A stretch of 64,000 nt of DNA from Phocoenobacter uteri (GCF_900454895.1 NZ_UGTA01000001.1:1240001-1304000), one strand, 5' to 3'; positions 19,222-27,881 are shown, counted from the stretch's first letter. The notes: a model not told the origin generated them from the letters alone. Numbers and translations are program-made.

Positions 19222-19406
19222 TTTATATTGCAATATATAGAAAATATGGTATCTTTGCCACGCGGTCAGTTGTCTCTATATTCTTGCCTATCAATCATCA
19301 GAAAAGCGAATAACGTTATTGCAACTGGCTTTATATTTCTAACAAAAACTACAATTATTGTAATAAATTTAGGGTGCTATCACTTAATAATTAAAACCGA
19401 TCAATG

Positions 19407-19772
19407 ATGGATATTATATTTATAAAAGAACTTACTGTTTTTGCCTCTGTGGGCGTTTATGACTGGGAAAAAACGATTAAACAACGTTTAGTGTTTAATA
19501 TTGAGATGGCGTGGGATTTTGAAAAAGCGGCTCAATCGGATGATGTTGCAAACTGTTTAAACTATGCAACTGTTTCTCAAGCTGTTATCAAATTTGTAGA
19601 ATCACAACATTTTGATCTAGTTGAAACTATCGCTTACCGATTAGTAAAATTATTAAAAGTAAGATTTAATATTCCGTGGATCAAAATTGAGTTGCACAAG
19701 CCACAAGCTGTTGCACAAGCTAACAGCGTTGGCGTAATTGTAGAAAGAGGATCAAGATTAGTGCATAAATAG
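19407..19772 (+). CDS. folB: dihydroneopterin aldolase
   Basis: The 121-residue protein (MDIIFIKELTVFASVGVYDWE) belongs to the folate pathway and splits 7,8-dihydroneopterin to 6-hydroxymethyl-dihydropterin and glycolaldehyde. GVYDWE, SDDVANCLNYATVS and IKIELHKPQAVAQANSVGVI are the conserved segments. An ATG also lies 3 bp upstream (19404); I prefer the second because homologues start MDI. A GGAGGG ribosome binding site 10 bp after its stop leads into cdd. Confidence 0.93.
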   Translation: MDIIFIKELTVFASVGVYDWEKTIKQRLVFNIEMAWDFEKAAQSDDVANCLNYATVSQAVIKFVESQHFDLVETIAYRLVKLLKVRFNIPWIKIELHKPQAVAQANSVGVIVERGSRLVHK

Positions 19773-19782
19773 GAGGGTAATT

Positions 19783-20679
19783 ATGCAAAATAACACTATC
19801 TCAGAACGTTTAATGCAATTAGCACAACAAGAAAATAACGCTGTCGTTTCAGCTATTATTGATCACCTCTCAATTCATTCTTTTAAAGGACAATTATCAG
19901 CAAATACTGTTGAAGAATTTTGTCAAACATTCCAATTATCAACAATTGAACTAGCATTAAACTGTTTATCTATCGCAAGTTGCTATGGCCTAACACCAAT
20001 TTCAAACTTTAATGTGGGGGCTGTTGCAATTGGAAAATCAGGAACATTTTATTTTGGAGCAAATCAAGAATATAACAGTGTAGCCATTGCACAAACCGTT
20101 CACGCTGAACAAAGTGCAATTAGCCATGCTTGGCACGCTGATGAAGAATCCATAACGGATATTGTTGTAAATTACACCCCTTGTGGACATTGTCGTCAAT
20201 TTTTAAATGAGCTCAATGTATCCTCAAACTTAAAAGTCCACCTTCCTCATTCTCAAAATAATTTATTACATTCCTATTTACCTGATTCATTCGGTCCAAA
20301 AGATCTTAATATTTCAAAATTATTATTTGATGAACAAGATCATAAATTTACACTAAATCGTAATGACAATGTTGCTCAATCAGCATTACAAGCCTTAAAT
20401 AAATCTCACGCACCTTATAGTCAGGCTTTCTGTGGTGTGGCTTTATCATTAGATAATGGCGAAGTTATTACAGGACGCTATGTAGAAAATGCCGCATTCA
20501 ATCCTAGCTTCCCCCCATTACAGAGTGCATTAAACTATCGACGTTTAAATAGTTTAAGTGAAGTAAAAATCAATAGAATTGTGATGGTAGAGAAAGAAGC
20601 TGGTCTAAGCCATAAGCAAGTAACAGAAAGTCTTGCAAAAGCCTATTTAGATATTGATATAGAATATATTAAAATTTGA
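19783..20679 (+). CDS. cdd: cytidine deaminase
   Basis: The 298-residue enteric-type (two-domain) cytidine deaminase salvages cytidine/deoxycytidine to uridine. Zinc and catalytic residues are visible in the N-terminal catalytic domain: His107 and Glu109 in TVHAEQSAI, Cys134 and Cys137 in TPCGHCRQF. The C-terminal domain is the degenerate second fold typical of E. coli Cdd (294 residues). It lies 10 bp after folB and ends at a strong terminator. Confidence 0.96.
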   Translation: MQNNTISERLMQLAQQENNAVVSAIIDHLSIHSFKGQLSANTVEEFCQTFQLSTIELALNCLSIASCYGLTPISNFNVGAVAIGKSGTFYFGANQEYNSVAIAQTVHAEQSAISHAWHADEESITDIVVNYTPCGHCRQFLNELNVSSNLKVHLPHSQNNLLHSYLPDSFGPKDLNISKLLFDEQDHKFTLNRNDNVAQSALQALNKSHAPYSQAFCGVALSLDNGEVITGRYVENAAFNPSFPPLQSALNYRRLNSLSEVKINRIVMVEKEAGLSHKQVTESLAKAYLDIDIEYIKI

Positions 20680-20691
20680 TCCAAAATACAT

Positions 20692-20724
20692 AAAGCCATT
20701 GTAAAACATCACAATGGCTTTTTT
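20692..20724 (+). terminator. cdd terminator
   Basis: AAAGCCATTGT and ACAATGGCTTT form an 11-bp stem followed by a T run, 12 bp after the cdd stop. It lies between the convergent cdd and OmpA-like genes and may serve both. Confidence 0.85.
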
Positions 20725-20735
20725 ATCTTATCTAA

Positions 20736-21395
20736 TCAATAAATTGGGCTATAAGCACTCTGCTCATTACCTTTTTCAATTGCACGAATATAAATTTCTG
20801 CACGACGATTCATCGCACGACCTTGCTCTGTATCATTATTAGCAATGGTGTGACTTTCGCCATAACCTGTTGCAACAATACGCCCAGCAACGACACCACG
20901 AGAAGCAAGGAAATTAGCTGCTGATTCAGCACGCTTTTGAGAAAGTGTTAAATTATAGCTATCGCTTCCTGTGCTATCAGTAAAGCCTAAAACGTGAATA
21001 GCTGTTGCTTTATATTTATTAAGTACATTCGCTACCGCACTTAAAGAATTCATAGCTCCTTGACTTAATTGAGCTTTATTTACAGCAAAAGTAATATCGC
21101 TTGGAATATTTAGCTTGATTGTTGAATCATTAATACGAGTAACAGAAATGCCTGATTTTTCCAATACTTTTTCTAAATCCTGTTGTTGCTGAGTCATATA
21201 ATAAGTAATACCGCCACCAGCTAACGCCCCAAGAACCGCACCAACGTAGCGACCATTTTTATGATTAAATTGATGACCAATAACACCACCAGCAACAGCT
21301 CCACCCAAAGCACCGAGAGCAGTTTCTTGTTGTGGGGTTAATTGGCACCCTGCTAATGTAGTTGCGATAGCAATAGTGACTAATGTTTTCTTCAT
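20736..21395 (-). CDS. OmpA-family lipoprotein with glycine-zipper region (YiaD-like)
   Basis: The 219-residue protein has a lipobox LAGC (Cys17). A Gly/Ala-rich glycine-zipper segment follows (about 28-65, GALGGAVAGGVIG), then a C-terminal OmpA-like peptidoglycan-binding domain (about 100-205) with GFTDSTGSDSYNLTLSQKRA and GYGESH..RAMNRRAEI. It probably tethers the outer membrane to murein. The layout matches YiaD/Pcp-like lipoproteins. It ends about 12 bp from the shared terminator with cdd. Confidence 0.85.
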   Translation of the reverse strand: MKKTLVTIAIATTLAGCQLTPQQETALGALGGAVAGGVIGHQFNHKNGRYVGAVLGALAGGGITYYMTQQQQDLEKVLEKSGISVTRINDSTIKLNIPSDITFAVNKAQLSQGAMNSLSAVANVLNKYKATAIHVLGFTDSTGSDSYNLTLSQKRAESAANFLASRGVVAGRIVATGYGESHTIANNDTEQGRAMNRRAEIYIRAIEKGNEQSAYSPIY

Positions 21396-21641
21396 TATGA
21401 TTTCTCCTTATTATTTTATCTTTTACACCCCGATGGCTTGAAGATAGAAATAGATTAAAAGTAGTCCAATTATTAGATAAGATTTTTGTAAAAAGTTCTA
21501 TAAGATTAAATACATCTAAAATAATAGTTACATATTGTTGTATAAGCGGTTAGATTTTAGCTAAAATTTACAATTTAACATACAATAAAACAAATTATTT
21601 TATGTAACAGAAAAGTTAATTTACAGAGTGAAGAGAATGAA

Positions 21642-21716
21642 TGGCTGGGGTACTAGGATTCGAACCTAGGGATGCTGAGATCAAAACCCAGTGCCTTACC
21701 GCTTGGCGATACCCCA
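21642..21716 (-). tRNA. tRNA-Gln (anticodon TTG), copy 2
   Basis: The minus strand folds as a 75-nt tRNA including an encoded CCA, with acceptor TGGGGTA/TACCCCA and anticodon loop TTTTGAT (TTG). Its sequence is identical to the copy at 21762-21836; they are 45 bp apart. The order Met-Leu-Gln-Gln matches the start of the E. coli metT-leuW-glnU-glnW cluster. Confidence 0.96.
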
Positions 21717-21761
21717 AAAAAAGAAAAAACTAACAAAAGTTAGTTTAACATTAGGTTAATA

Positions 21762-21836
21762 TGGCTGGGGTACTAGGATTCGAACCTAGGGATGCTGAGA
21801 TCAAAACCCAGTGCCTTACCGCTTGGCGATACCCCA
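21762..21836 (-). tRNA. tRNA-Gln (anticodon TTG), copy 1
   Basis: This 75-nt tRNA with encoded CCA is identical to the neighbouring Gln tRNA. The anticodon stem CTGGG/CTCAG contains one mismatch-like position, as in the other copy. It is transcribed right to left after tRNA-Leu. Confidence 0.96.
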
Positions 21837-21863
21837 AAAACCTTAAAATACAAACCGAAAAAA

Positions 21864-21948
21864 TGGTGCGGAAGGAGGGACTTGAACCCACACACCTCGC
21901 GGCGCCAGAACCTAAATCTGGTGCGTCTACCAATTTCGCCACTTCCGC
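21864..21948 (-). tRNA. tRNA-Leu (anticodon TAG)
   Basis: The 85-nt class II tRNA with a long variable arm has acceptor GCGGAAG/CTTCCGC, anticodon stem-loop CCAGA-TTTAGGT-TCTGG and an encoded CCA. It lies 15 bp after tRNA-Met in the transcript direction. Confidence 0.96.
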
Positions 21949-21963
21949 AGTTAAAAATAAAAA

Positions 21964-22040
21964 TGGTGGCTATGACGAGATTCGAACTTGTGACCCCAAC
22001 ATTATGAGTGTTGTGCTCTAACCAGCTGAGCTACATAGCC
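21964..22040 (-). tRNA. elongator tRNA-Met (anticodon CAT)
   Basis: The 77-nt tRNA has acceptor GGCTATG, D-loop AGCTCAGCTGGTTAGAGC, anticodon loop CTCATAA and an encoded CCA. The GGCTA-type acceptor marks it as the elongator, not the initiator. It is the first tRNA of the cluster. Confidence 0.95.
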
Positions 22041-22188
22041 ATTTTTATTTTCTGCTTTACCATATCGGCTTTGCGGGGTGTATTATGCTGATTTAGGGAG
22101 GGTTCGTCAAATACTTTTTTATTAAAAATTCAGTTTTTTGTATCGTTTGAATGTAAAATCAACATTTTGTTTTCAATTTATCCATTAT

Positions 22189-23016
22189 TTATATTTTCTT
22201 ATCTATTTTTCTTCTGATTTCTTGTAGAACTAGTTCTATTTCTGGCTGTATTTGTTCCCAAATATAAAAAGAATATCCTGCCTGAGCCACTAACATTCCT
22301 AATCCATCTTGAATATTTTGTTCTTTATTTTTCTTCGCATAGTTAAGAAAGGCGGTATTCATATTGGGTGCATACTGCATATCATAAATTTTTGTATTTT
22401 TTTGAAAAAGATTTTCTGGTAATACAATACATTGCCCTTGTAAGCCAGCAGAAGTTGCATTGATAATCAAATCAAAAGAGTTGGTTTGTAGTTCATCAAA
22501 AGAGTTCACGCCAATATTGCCATATTTTGCAAATTTCTCTGATAATTTAACCGCTTTACTAAAAGTTCGATTATAAATAGTTATCTTCTGTTGTACTTTT
22601 AACAGAGGATACAAAACACCTTGTGTTGCTCCGCCAGCCCCTAAGATAAGAACCTTTTGATTTTTTGATAACCAACCTAATCGCTTCAAGTCAAAAATAA
22701 GCCCCATTCCATCGGTATTATCTGCATATAATCGCCCATCTGATAACTTTTTCAAGGTATTACAAGCTTCTGCTAATAAACAATATTCACTATGCTCATC
22801 AGCAAGCTGAAAGGCTACTTCCTTAAAGGGTGCTGTTATATTTGCTCCCTTTGCCCCTAATTCAAAAAATTGTGAGATCTGTTGTTTAAATAAGGTGTTA
22901 TCCCCTTGTTGAGCAACATATTCGATTTGTTTATTTGTTTGTTTGGCAAAATGTTGATGAATAACTGGGGATAGACTATGTTTAATAGGATTCCCCCAAA
23001 CAGCATAACGATTCAT
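22189..23016 (-). CDS. aroE: shikimate dehydrogenase
   Basis: The 275-residue NADPH enzyme reduces 3-dehydroshikimate in aromatic amino-acid synthesis. The substrate site is visible in NPIKHSLSPVIHQ and NITAPFKE (catalytic Lys). The nucleotide site GAGGATQG, NRT and the C-terminal GLGMLVAQAGYSFYIWE are also present. It starts 3 bp after tsaC and ends the recX-to-aroE run of genes. Confidence 0.97.
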   Translation of the reverse strand: MNRYAVWGNPIKHSLSPVIHQHFAKQTNKQIEYVAQQGDNTLFKQQISQFFELGAKGANITAPFKEVAFQLADEHSEYCLLAEACNTLKKLSDGRLYADNTDGMGLIFDLKRLGWLSKNQKVLILGAGGATQGVLYPLLKVQQKITIYNRTFSKAVKLSEKFAKYGNIGVNSFDELQTNSFDLIINATSAGLQGQCIVLPENLFQKNTKIYDMQYAPNMNTAFLNYAKKNKEQNIQDGLGMLVAQAGYSFYIWEQIQPEIELVLQEIRRKIDKKI

Positions 23017-23019
23017 AAA

Positions 23020-23574
23020 TTATCCTTCTCTAAAAATTTTCTGAGTGAAAATATCTCTAATTTCGGACGGATTTGCTTTGTTTGCTGTTGGCATATTAAG
23101 AATAGGAAAAGATATACCAAATTGTTGTTGAACTTCATCAGATGTACGACACGGTGGCATTCCAGATAAATTAGCACTCGTTGATGTAATAGCACTTTGT
23201 GTTGCAGTGCAAAGCTGAGAAATTGCAAAAAGTTTACATAATCTGACCGCTATAGTATCAAATTGTCCTGTTAAATAATCAGGAACACTTGATTTTGCGG
23301 GCATTATCCAAGTAATCGCCTGCTCTTGAATTGTATTAAATCGTTGCCATTCAGCCTCTGTTAATCTTTCGGTATCAATATAAGACAATAGAAACTTTGG
23401 CTCTGATGCAATCAGAATAAGCCCTTTTTCCTTCGGGCGTTTTTTTAATGCGAGTAATCTATTTACAGCTTCTTCACTATTCGGATTACAACCTAAGCCA
23501 AAAACAGCTTCTGTTGGATAAGCAATGACGTTATTTTGAAAAAATTGTTCAACGACTTGTTCCAAAGAATACAT
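23020..23574 (-). CDS. tsaC: threonylcarbamoyl-AMP synthase (TsaC/YrdC)
   Basis: The 184-residue Sua5/YciO/YrdC-domain protein makes threonylcarbamoyl-AMP for the t6A modification at position 37 of ANN-decoding tRNAs. PTEAVFGLGCNP, KKRPKEKGLILIA and SAITSTSANLSG are the signature blocks. I start it at the ATG at 23574 (MYSLEQVV), which overlaps the upstream stop as TAATG; an in-frame ATG at 23619 lies inside the upstream gene. A uptake-signal core falls within the gene. Confidence 0.94.
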   Translation of the reverse strand: MYSLEQVVEQFFQNNVIAYPTEAVFGLGCNPNSEEAVNRLLALKKRPKEKGLILIASEPKFLLSYIDTERLTEAEWQRFNTIQEQAITWIMPAKSSVPDYLTGQFDTIAVRLCKLFAISQLCTATQSAITSTSANLSGMPPCRTSDEVQQQFGISFPILNMPTANKANPSEIRDIFTQKIFREG

Positions 23575-24101
23575 TATTCTTCCTCTATAAATGAATGTTG
23601 GCAAGATGGCATTATACAAGTATAGACTTTTTTTCCTCTTACTTTTTTTGCCGTCACAATATGACTATGACAAAGCGGGCATTCTTTTTGAATAGGCTTG
23701 CTAAACAATGTAAATCTACATTGAGGATATCCAGCACAACCGTAAAATGTTTTTCCTGAGCGACCTTGCCTAGCAACTAATTTATTCTCATCGCATTGTG
23801 GACAGAAACACTCTATTTCTTCGGTTTCATCATGTACAGTAAAATCACAATCGGGATAGTTGCTACACCCTATGAACATACCATAATTCCCTTGCTTTAA
23901 CTGTAATGGGTTATGACATTCTGGACAGTGTTCATCAAGATTTTTAATTATATGTGTTGCATTGTGTAGCGGTTTTAAATAGTCACAACTTGGATAGGCT
24001 GAACAGCCTAAAAATAATCCCTGTTTGCTTCGCTTCATTTGTAAAGAAGCACCACATTCAGGGCAATTTTCAGCGTGTTTTTTAGATTGAAAAATACTCA
24101 T
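23574..24101 (-). CDS. yrdD: topoisomerase-type zinc-ribbon DNA-binding protein (YrdD-like)
   Basis: The 175-residue protein consists almost entirely of four C4 zinc ribbons of the type found at the C-terminus of topoisomerase I (CPECGASL..GCSAYPSCD, CPECHNPL..GCSNYPDCD, CPQC..GCAGYPQCR, CPLC..CIMPSCQ). There is no catalytic topoisomerase domain, so it is a DNA- or RNA-binding accessory protein of unknown role. It begins at the yqfB stop and overlaps tsaC by one base. The same yrdD-tsaC-aroE order occurs in E. coli and H. influenzae. Confidence 0.88.
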   Translation of the reverse strand: MSIFQSKKHAENCPECGASLQMKRSKQGLFLGCSAYPSCDYLKPLHNATHIIKNLDEHCPECHNPLQLKQGNYGMFIGCSNYPDCDFTVHDETEEIECFCPQCDENKLVARQGRSGKTFYGCAGYPQCRFTLFSKPIQKECPLCHSHIVTAKKVRGKKVYTCIMPSCQHSFIEEE

Positions 24102-24413
24102 TTATGATACTAATTGGTATTCAATAACAAAAAATTCATTATCATTTGGATAAATGTCTTTAATAACGTCCCTTAGCTGATCTAGCGACATATTCTCTTG
24201 TTTTGCATGAGTTTCATTTAACTCATCAAATAGAATAGGCGTCACAGATTTCACTTTGATTTTAGCAAAAAAGCGATCCGTTTCATTAGTAAATACATCT
24301 AAAATTTGATTTGGTTTAAAATGTGATTCTGAATGATCACGGATAGTAATTGTTTTTTTGCCACTAAGAATATCTTGTTCGAAACGAGTAAAAAAAGTAA
24401 TTTTATTCATCAT
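24102..24413 (-). CDS. yqfB: ASCH-domain N4-acetylcytidine amidohydrolase (YqfB)
   Basis: This is 103 residues from the ATG at 24413, the same length as E. coli YqfB; the next ATG is 3 bp on and another lies at 24422. The ASCH-fold features ITFFTRFEQDILSGKKTITIRD, with catalytic Lys/Thr candidates, and DIYPNDNEFFVIEY match YqfB, which hydrolyses N4-acetylcytidine. It overlaps the end of recX by 11 bp and abuts yrdD. Confidence 0.85.
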   Translation of the reverse strand: MMNKITFFTRFEQDILSGKKTITIRDHSESHFKPNQILDVFTNETDRFFAKIKVKSVTPILFDELNETHAKQENMSLDQLRDVIKDIYPNDNEFFVIEYQLVS

Positions 24414-24846
24414 AATGTCCATTCATTAAATCACTAAAATATTCACTGTCAAAACCTCGACTCATCATAAATCGCCACATTTTCTGCTTTGCTTTCATAT
24501 CCCAGTCAGATGGTTTTTTCTTAAAAAAGACAGTTTCTGCCAAGCTATACCAATCAACTTCACTCTCATCTATTTTTCTTGAAATAATATCTGATGAAAC
24601 ACCTTTACGTTGTAATTCATACTGAATTTTTCTTATTCCAAAACCAGCAGATGAACGGTAACGTATATAGCTCTCACAAAAACGCTCATCACTCTGCCAA
24701 TTTTGTGTTTGTGCATCAAAAATAGCTTCATCTATCTCATTTTCAGAATACTCTTTTTGAGCCATTTTTTGGCGTAACTCATATTCACTATAATCTCGGC
24801 GAGCAAGTAAGTAAACGACATATTGTATCGCGGTATATTTAGACAT
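24403..24846 (-). CDS. recX: RecA regulatory protein RecX
   Basis: The 147-residue all-helical protein has RDYSEYELRQKMAQK and FGIRKIQYELQRKGV repeats of the RecX family. It modulates RecA filament growth. It lies 63 bp downstream of recA with a weak terminator between them, the usual arrangement that allows partial read-through. Confidence 0.92.
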   Translation of the reverse strand: MSKYTAIQYVVYLLARRDYSEYELRQKMAQKEYSENEIDEAIFDAQTQNWQSDERFCESYIRYRSSAGFGIRKIQYELQRKGVSSDIISRKIDESEVDWYSLAETVFFKKKPSDWDMKAKQKMWRFMMSRGFDSEYFSDLMNGHYDE

Positions 24847-24850
24847 AAAA

Positions 24851-24893
24851 TTTTTTTTAGAAAAACTCCCTCTACTTTTCTCAAATAGAGGGA
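24851..24893 (-). terminator. attenuating terminator between recA and recX
   Basis: On the minus strand TCCCTCTA and TAGAGGGA pair (8 bp, 11-nt loop) and are followed by GTTTTT. A read-through terminator at this place is known from E. coli. Confidence 0.7.
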
Positions 24894-24909
24894 ATAATTA
24901 GATTAAAGA

Positions 24910-26022
24910 CTAGAATTCGTCTTCTGTTACTACACTATCTACTGTTTCATCTTCAACATAGTCTAGTTCAACAAAATCAGCTTCTTTTTTATTCATTAAC
25001 AAGTCACGAATATCCGCTTCAATCTTCGCCATTGTTTCTGGATTTTCTTTTAACCATTTAATAGCGTTTGCTTTTCCTTGACCAATTTTCTCGCCTTCAT
25101 AAGAGAACCAAGCACCTGCTTTACCAATCATTTTCTGATCTACAGCAAGATTCAATAATTCACCATATTTAGAAATACCTTCGCCATACATAATATCAAA
25201 AACGGTTTCTCTAAATGGTGGAGCAACTTTATTTTTAACCACTTTAACTTTGGTTTCATTACCAATAATTTCATCACCATTTTTAATTGGTGTAGAACGA
25301 CGGATATCCAAACGTACAGAAGCGTAGAATTTTAATGCATTTCCCCCTGTTGTTGTTTCAGGATTTCCAAACATCACCCCAATTTTCATACGAATTTGGT
25401 TGATGAAAATCACTAAACAGTTTGCAGTTTTGATATTTCCAGTCAGTTTACGTAATGCTTGAGACATTAAACGAGCTTGCAATCCCATATGAGAATCGCC
25501 CATATCCCCTTCAATTTCAGCTTTTGGTGTTAATGCAGCAACTGAATCCACAACAATCACATCAACAGCCCCAGAACGAACTAATGCATCACAAATTTCT
25601 AATGCTTGTTCACCGTGATCTGGTTGTGAAATTAACAATTCGTTAGTATCAACGCCTAATTTCGTTGCATATATAGGATCTAATGCGTGTTCAGCATCAA
25701 TAAATGCACAGGTTTTACCTGCTTTTTGTGCTTGTGCAATAGCAGAAAGGGTTAAGGTTGTTTTACCCGATGATTCAGGACCATAAATTTCAACAATTCG
25801 TCCCATTGGCAATCCGCCAATACCTAACGCAATATCCAAGCCTAATGAACCTGTTGATACCGCTTCAATATCTAGCTTTTTATTCTCGCCTAAACGCATA
25901 ATTGAGCCTTTACCAAATTGTTTCTCAATTTGAGCAAGGGCTGCTGCAAGTGCTTTTTCTTTTTCTTGTTCAGTTTTATTTATTTGAACACCCGTATTTT
26001 TAGATGATTTTTTCTCAGCCAT
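24910..26022 (-). CDS. recA: recombinase RecA
   Basis: The 370-residue strand-exchange ATPase drives homologous recombination and LexA cleavage. Walker A GPESSGKTT, VVDSVAALTPKAEIEGDMGD and FINQIRMKIGVMFGNPETTTGG (L2/L1 region) are intact. The C-terminus is acidic as usual. A LexA box lies 50 bp upstream. Confidence 0.99.
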   Translation of the reverse strand: MAEKKSSKNTGVQINKTEQEKEKALAAALAQIEKQFGKGSIMRLGENKKLDIEAVSTGSLGLDIALGIGGLPMGRIVEIYGPESSGKTTLTLSAIAQAQKAGKTCAFIDAEHALDPIYATKLGVDTNELLISQPDHGEQALEICDALVRSGAVDVIVVDSVAALTPKAEIEGDMGDSHMGLQARLMSQALRKLTGNIKTANCLVIFINQIRMKIGVMFGNPETTTGGNALKFYASVRLDIRRSTPIKNGDEIIGNETKVKVVKNKVAPPFRETVFDIMYGEGISKYGELLNLAVDQKMIGKAGAWFSYEGEKIGQGKANAIKWLKENPETMAKIEADIRDLLMNKKEADFVELDYVEDETVDSVVTEDEF

Positions 26023-26074
26023 TGTTATTCCTTGTGGGTTGTATTAGAACTAATTTATTACTGATGATAATATA

Positions 26075-26090
26075 CTGTTTGAATATACAG
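26075..26090. promoter_or_regulatory. LexA (SOS) box of recA
   Basis: CTGTTTGAATATACAG fits CTGT-N8-ACAG and lies 53 bp before the recA ATG. RecA/LexA control is expected. Confidence 0.85.
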
Positions 26091-26220
26091 TTCAACGTTT
26101 TTTTTACTTTTCTTGCAATAAAAAAGAGAGATAGAGTCACAATACAATTTTTAATAAAAAATTATCTCAAATCTAAAATAGAAGCTTCTATCGACCATAT
26201 TATTACATAATAATATTTGC

Positions 26221-26253
26221 AAAAAAGGCACAAAACTTAACCGCTTGTGCCTT
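26221..26253 (-). terminator. terminator of the aga operon, containing an uptake signal
   Basis: AAGGCACAA (26225-26233) pairs with TTGTGCCTT (26245-26253); on the minus strand the stem is followed by TTTTTT. The loop carries ACAAGCGGTT, the uptake core, partly in the stem. Confidence 0.8.
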
Positions 26254-26276
26254 TTGTTTCTGAAAGAAATGCTAAA

Positions 26277-27392
26277 TTAGTTTGGTAATTCTTGTAAACT
26301 TAGTTCATCATCTAAATACAGAATATCACACATTTCACGATTAAGAATAGTCGCTAAATCTTCTCGTCCAATATGTTTTGCTGGGGTTGTGATCGCCATT
26401 GTTAACACATCAACCACGCTCGCTTGCATAAATTTCAGGGCATTTTTCACATTTTGTTCCATTGTGATATGAGCACCTGCCAATGAGCCGTTTTCATTCA
26501 CTAATTTATTGCCTTGCACAAAGACTTTTTGTCCCATTAGATCAAAGGATTCTATGCCTTCAACACCGATCGTGTGCATACTGTCGGTAACAAGGTGTAA
26601 GCGATCTTTTCCAAGCAATTTATAAGCCGTTTTTAATGAGAATGGATCGCTATGAACACCATCTACAATCACACCGCAATATAAGCCCAATGTACAAGCT
26701 GTACCGATTACGGCAGGCTCTCTGCCTTGTAATGGTGGCATTGCGTTATATAAATGGGTGACACCTGTTAATCCCATACTATATGCTCGCAACATATCCT
26801 CTTTTTGTGCCATTGTGTGACCTGCATTGACTTTAAAACCGTGATCCACAAGGTGCTTGATAAAATCTGCAGGCACTTGTTCTGGAGCAACGGTCACTAA
26901 GCTATTACCTAATCCTTCTTTTGCATAACGATCATAATCTTCTTGGGTTGGTTTGCGGATATAAGCAGGTTGGTGTGTCCCTTTTTTCTCTAAGCTGATA
27001 AAAGGTCCTTCAAAATGCCCACCAATTAAACCGTGTAGCTTTTGTTTAATCCCCTCTTGAATTGCTGTTAAACCTTGCTCTAATTTTTCCGGAGTATCCG
27101 TAATAAAGGTTGGTAAAATAGCGACTGTACCAAATTTACGATGTGCCGCTATAATGGTTTTTAAGCCTTCAATATTCGGTTCATCATTGAACAGCACACC
27201 ACCGCCACCGTTTGCTTGTAATTCAACATAGCCCGGTGTTAAAATTCCGCCGTTTAGTTGAATAATGTTAGCATCCGCAGGAAGTTGTTCATTTGGAATA
27301 ACTGCAAAAGTGCGATCATTTTCGACCGCTAGACTATGTCCGTAAAGTAAATTATTGCCATCAAATATGGCTGCATTTTGATAGTAAATCAT
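26277..27392 (-). CDS. agaA: N-acetylgalactosamine/glucosamine-6-phosphate deacetylase
   Basis: The 371-residue amidohydrolase-superfamily enzyme removes acetate from GalNAc-6-P. Visible metal and substrate residues are LTPGYVELQANGGGG, GGHFEGPFIS (Glu), VNAGHTMA, THLYNAM and VTDSMHTIGV. NagA (GlcNAc-6-P) is the closest family; its place at the end of an agaVWEF-agaS operon favours the AgaA role. It lies 17 bp after agaF. Confidence 0.85.
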   Translation of the reverse strand: MIYYQNAAIFDGNNLLYGHSLAVENDRTFAVIPNEQLPADANIIQLNGGILTPGYVELQANGGGGVLFNDEPNIEGLKTIIAAHRKFGTVAILPTFITDTPEKLEQGLTAIQEGIKQKLHGLIGGHFEGPFISLEKKGTHQPAYIRKPTQEDYDRYAKEGLGNSLVTVAPEQVPADFIKHLVDHGFKVNAGHTMAQKEDMLRAYSMGLTGVTHLYNAMPPLQGREPAVIGTACTLGLYCGVIVDGVHSDPFSLKTAYKLLGKDRLHLVTDSMHTIGVEGIESFDLMGQKVFVQGNKLVNENGSLAGAHITMEQNVKNALKFMQASVVDVLTMAITTPAKHIGREDLATILNREMCDILYLDDELSLQELPN

Positions 27393-27409
27393 TATTTTTC
27401 ATCCATTCG

Positions 27410-27838
27410 TTAAATACCGTCATCATCGGCTTGAGTATTTTGATTTTGGCTCATTTGCAGTGCAAACGTTGTGATGCCTTGACGTGCACTTTCAATAAGT
27501 TCATTAACACTGTCGCTTAAATTATCATACTCCTCTCTTTCTAGGCAAGCCTCTATTAACATTTGTGCCGTTGTACCAGTTACCACTTCACAATTTTCTC
27601 GTTGTGATGCGATAATTGATGCTTGTCTAAATGGCGTTCCCCCTAAAATATCTGTAAAGAAAATCAATTTTTCACAATTTAATTCTCCAACGGCTTGTTG
27701 AAGTAATACCCCAAAATCACAGCTTCCATCAAAATCTACTGCTTTATAATCTTCTTGTTCCCCTGCAACTAATTCGAGTGTTGAAGTAATCCCTGTTGCA
27801 AAATGCCCGTGCCCACAAACAATAATGCCGATTGTCAT
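27410..27838 (-). CDS. agaF: PTS mannose-family EIIA component for N-acetylgalactosamine
   Basis: The 142-residue EIIA has the phosphorylatable His10 in IIVCGHGHFATG and the FFTDILGGTPF loop of the mannose-type EIIA domain. It passes phosphate from HPr to AgaV. It is separated from agaE by a strong hairpin (27882-27919), so its expression may be lower than that of the genes before it. Confidence 0.88.
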   Translation of the reverse strand: MTIGIIVCGHGHFATGITSTLELVAGEQEDYKAVDFDGSCDFGVLLQQAVGELNCEKLIFFTDILGGTPFRQASIIASQRENCEVVTGTTAQMLIEACLEREEYDNLSDSVNELIESARQGITTFALQMSQNQNTQADDDGI

Positions 27839-27881
27839 ATTCTGCTCCCGTGATAATAAAAAATTGGTTATGTTGAAAATT

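Noticed and set aside
19207..19407. 66-codon frame before folB
   Set aside because: It begins in the CRP-like site, has no ribosome binding site and low coding quality.
21761..22021. Plus-strand frames of 71-86 codons
   Set aside because: They are read across the antisense strand of four tRNA genes. The similar protein fragments seen in many genomes (GFEPR-type) are known artefacts of tRNA arrays.
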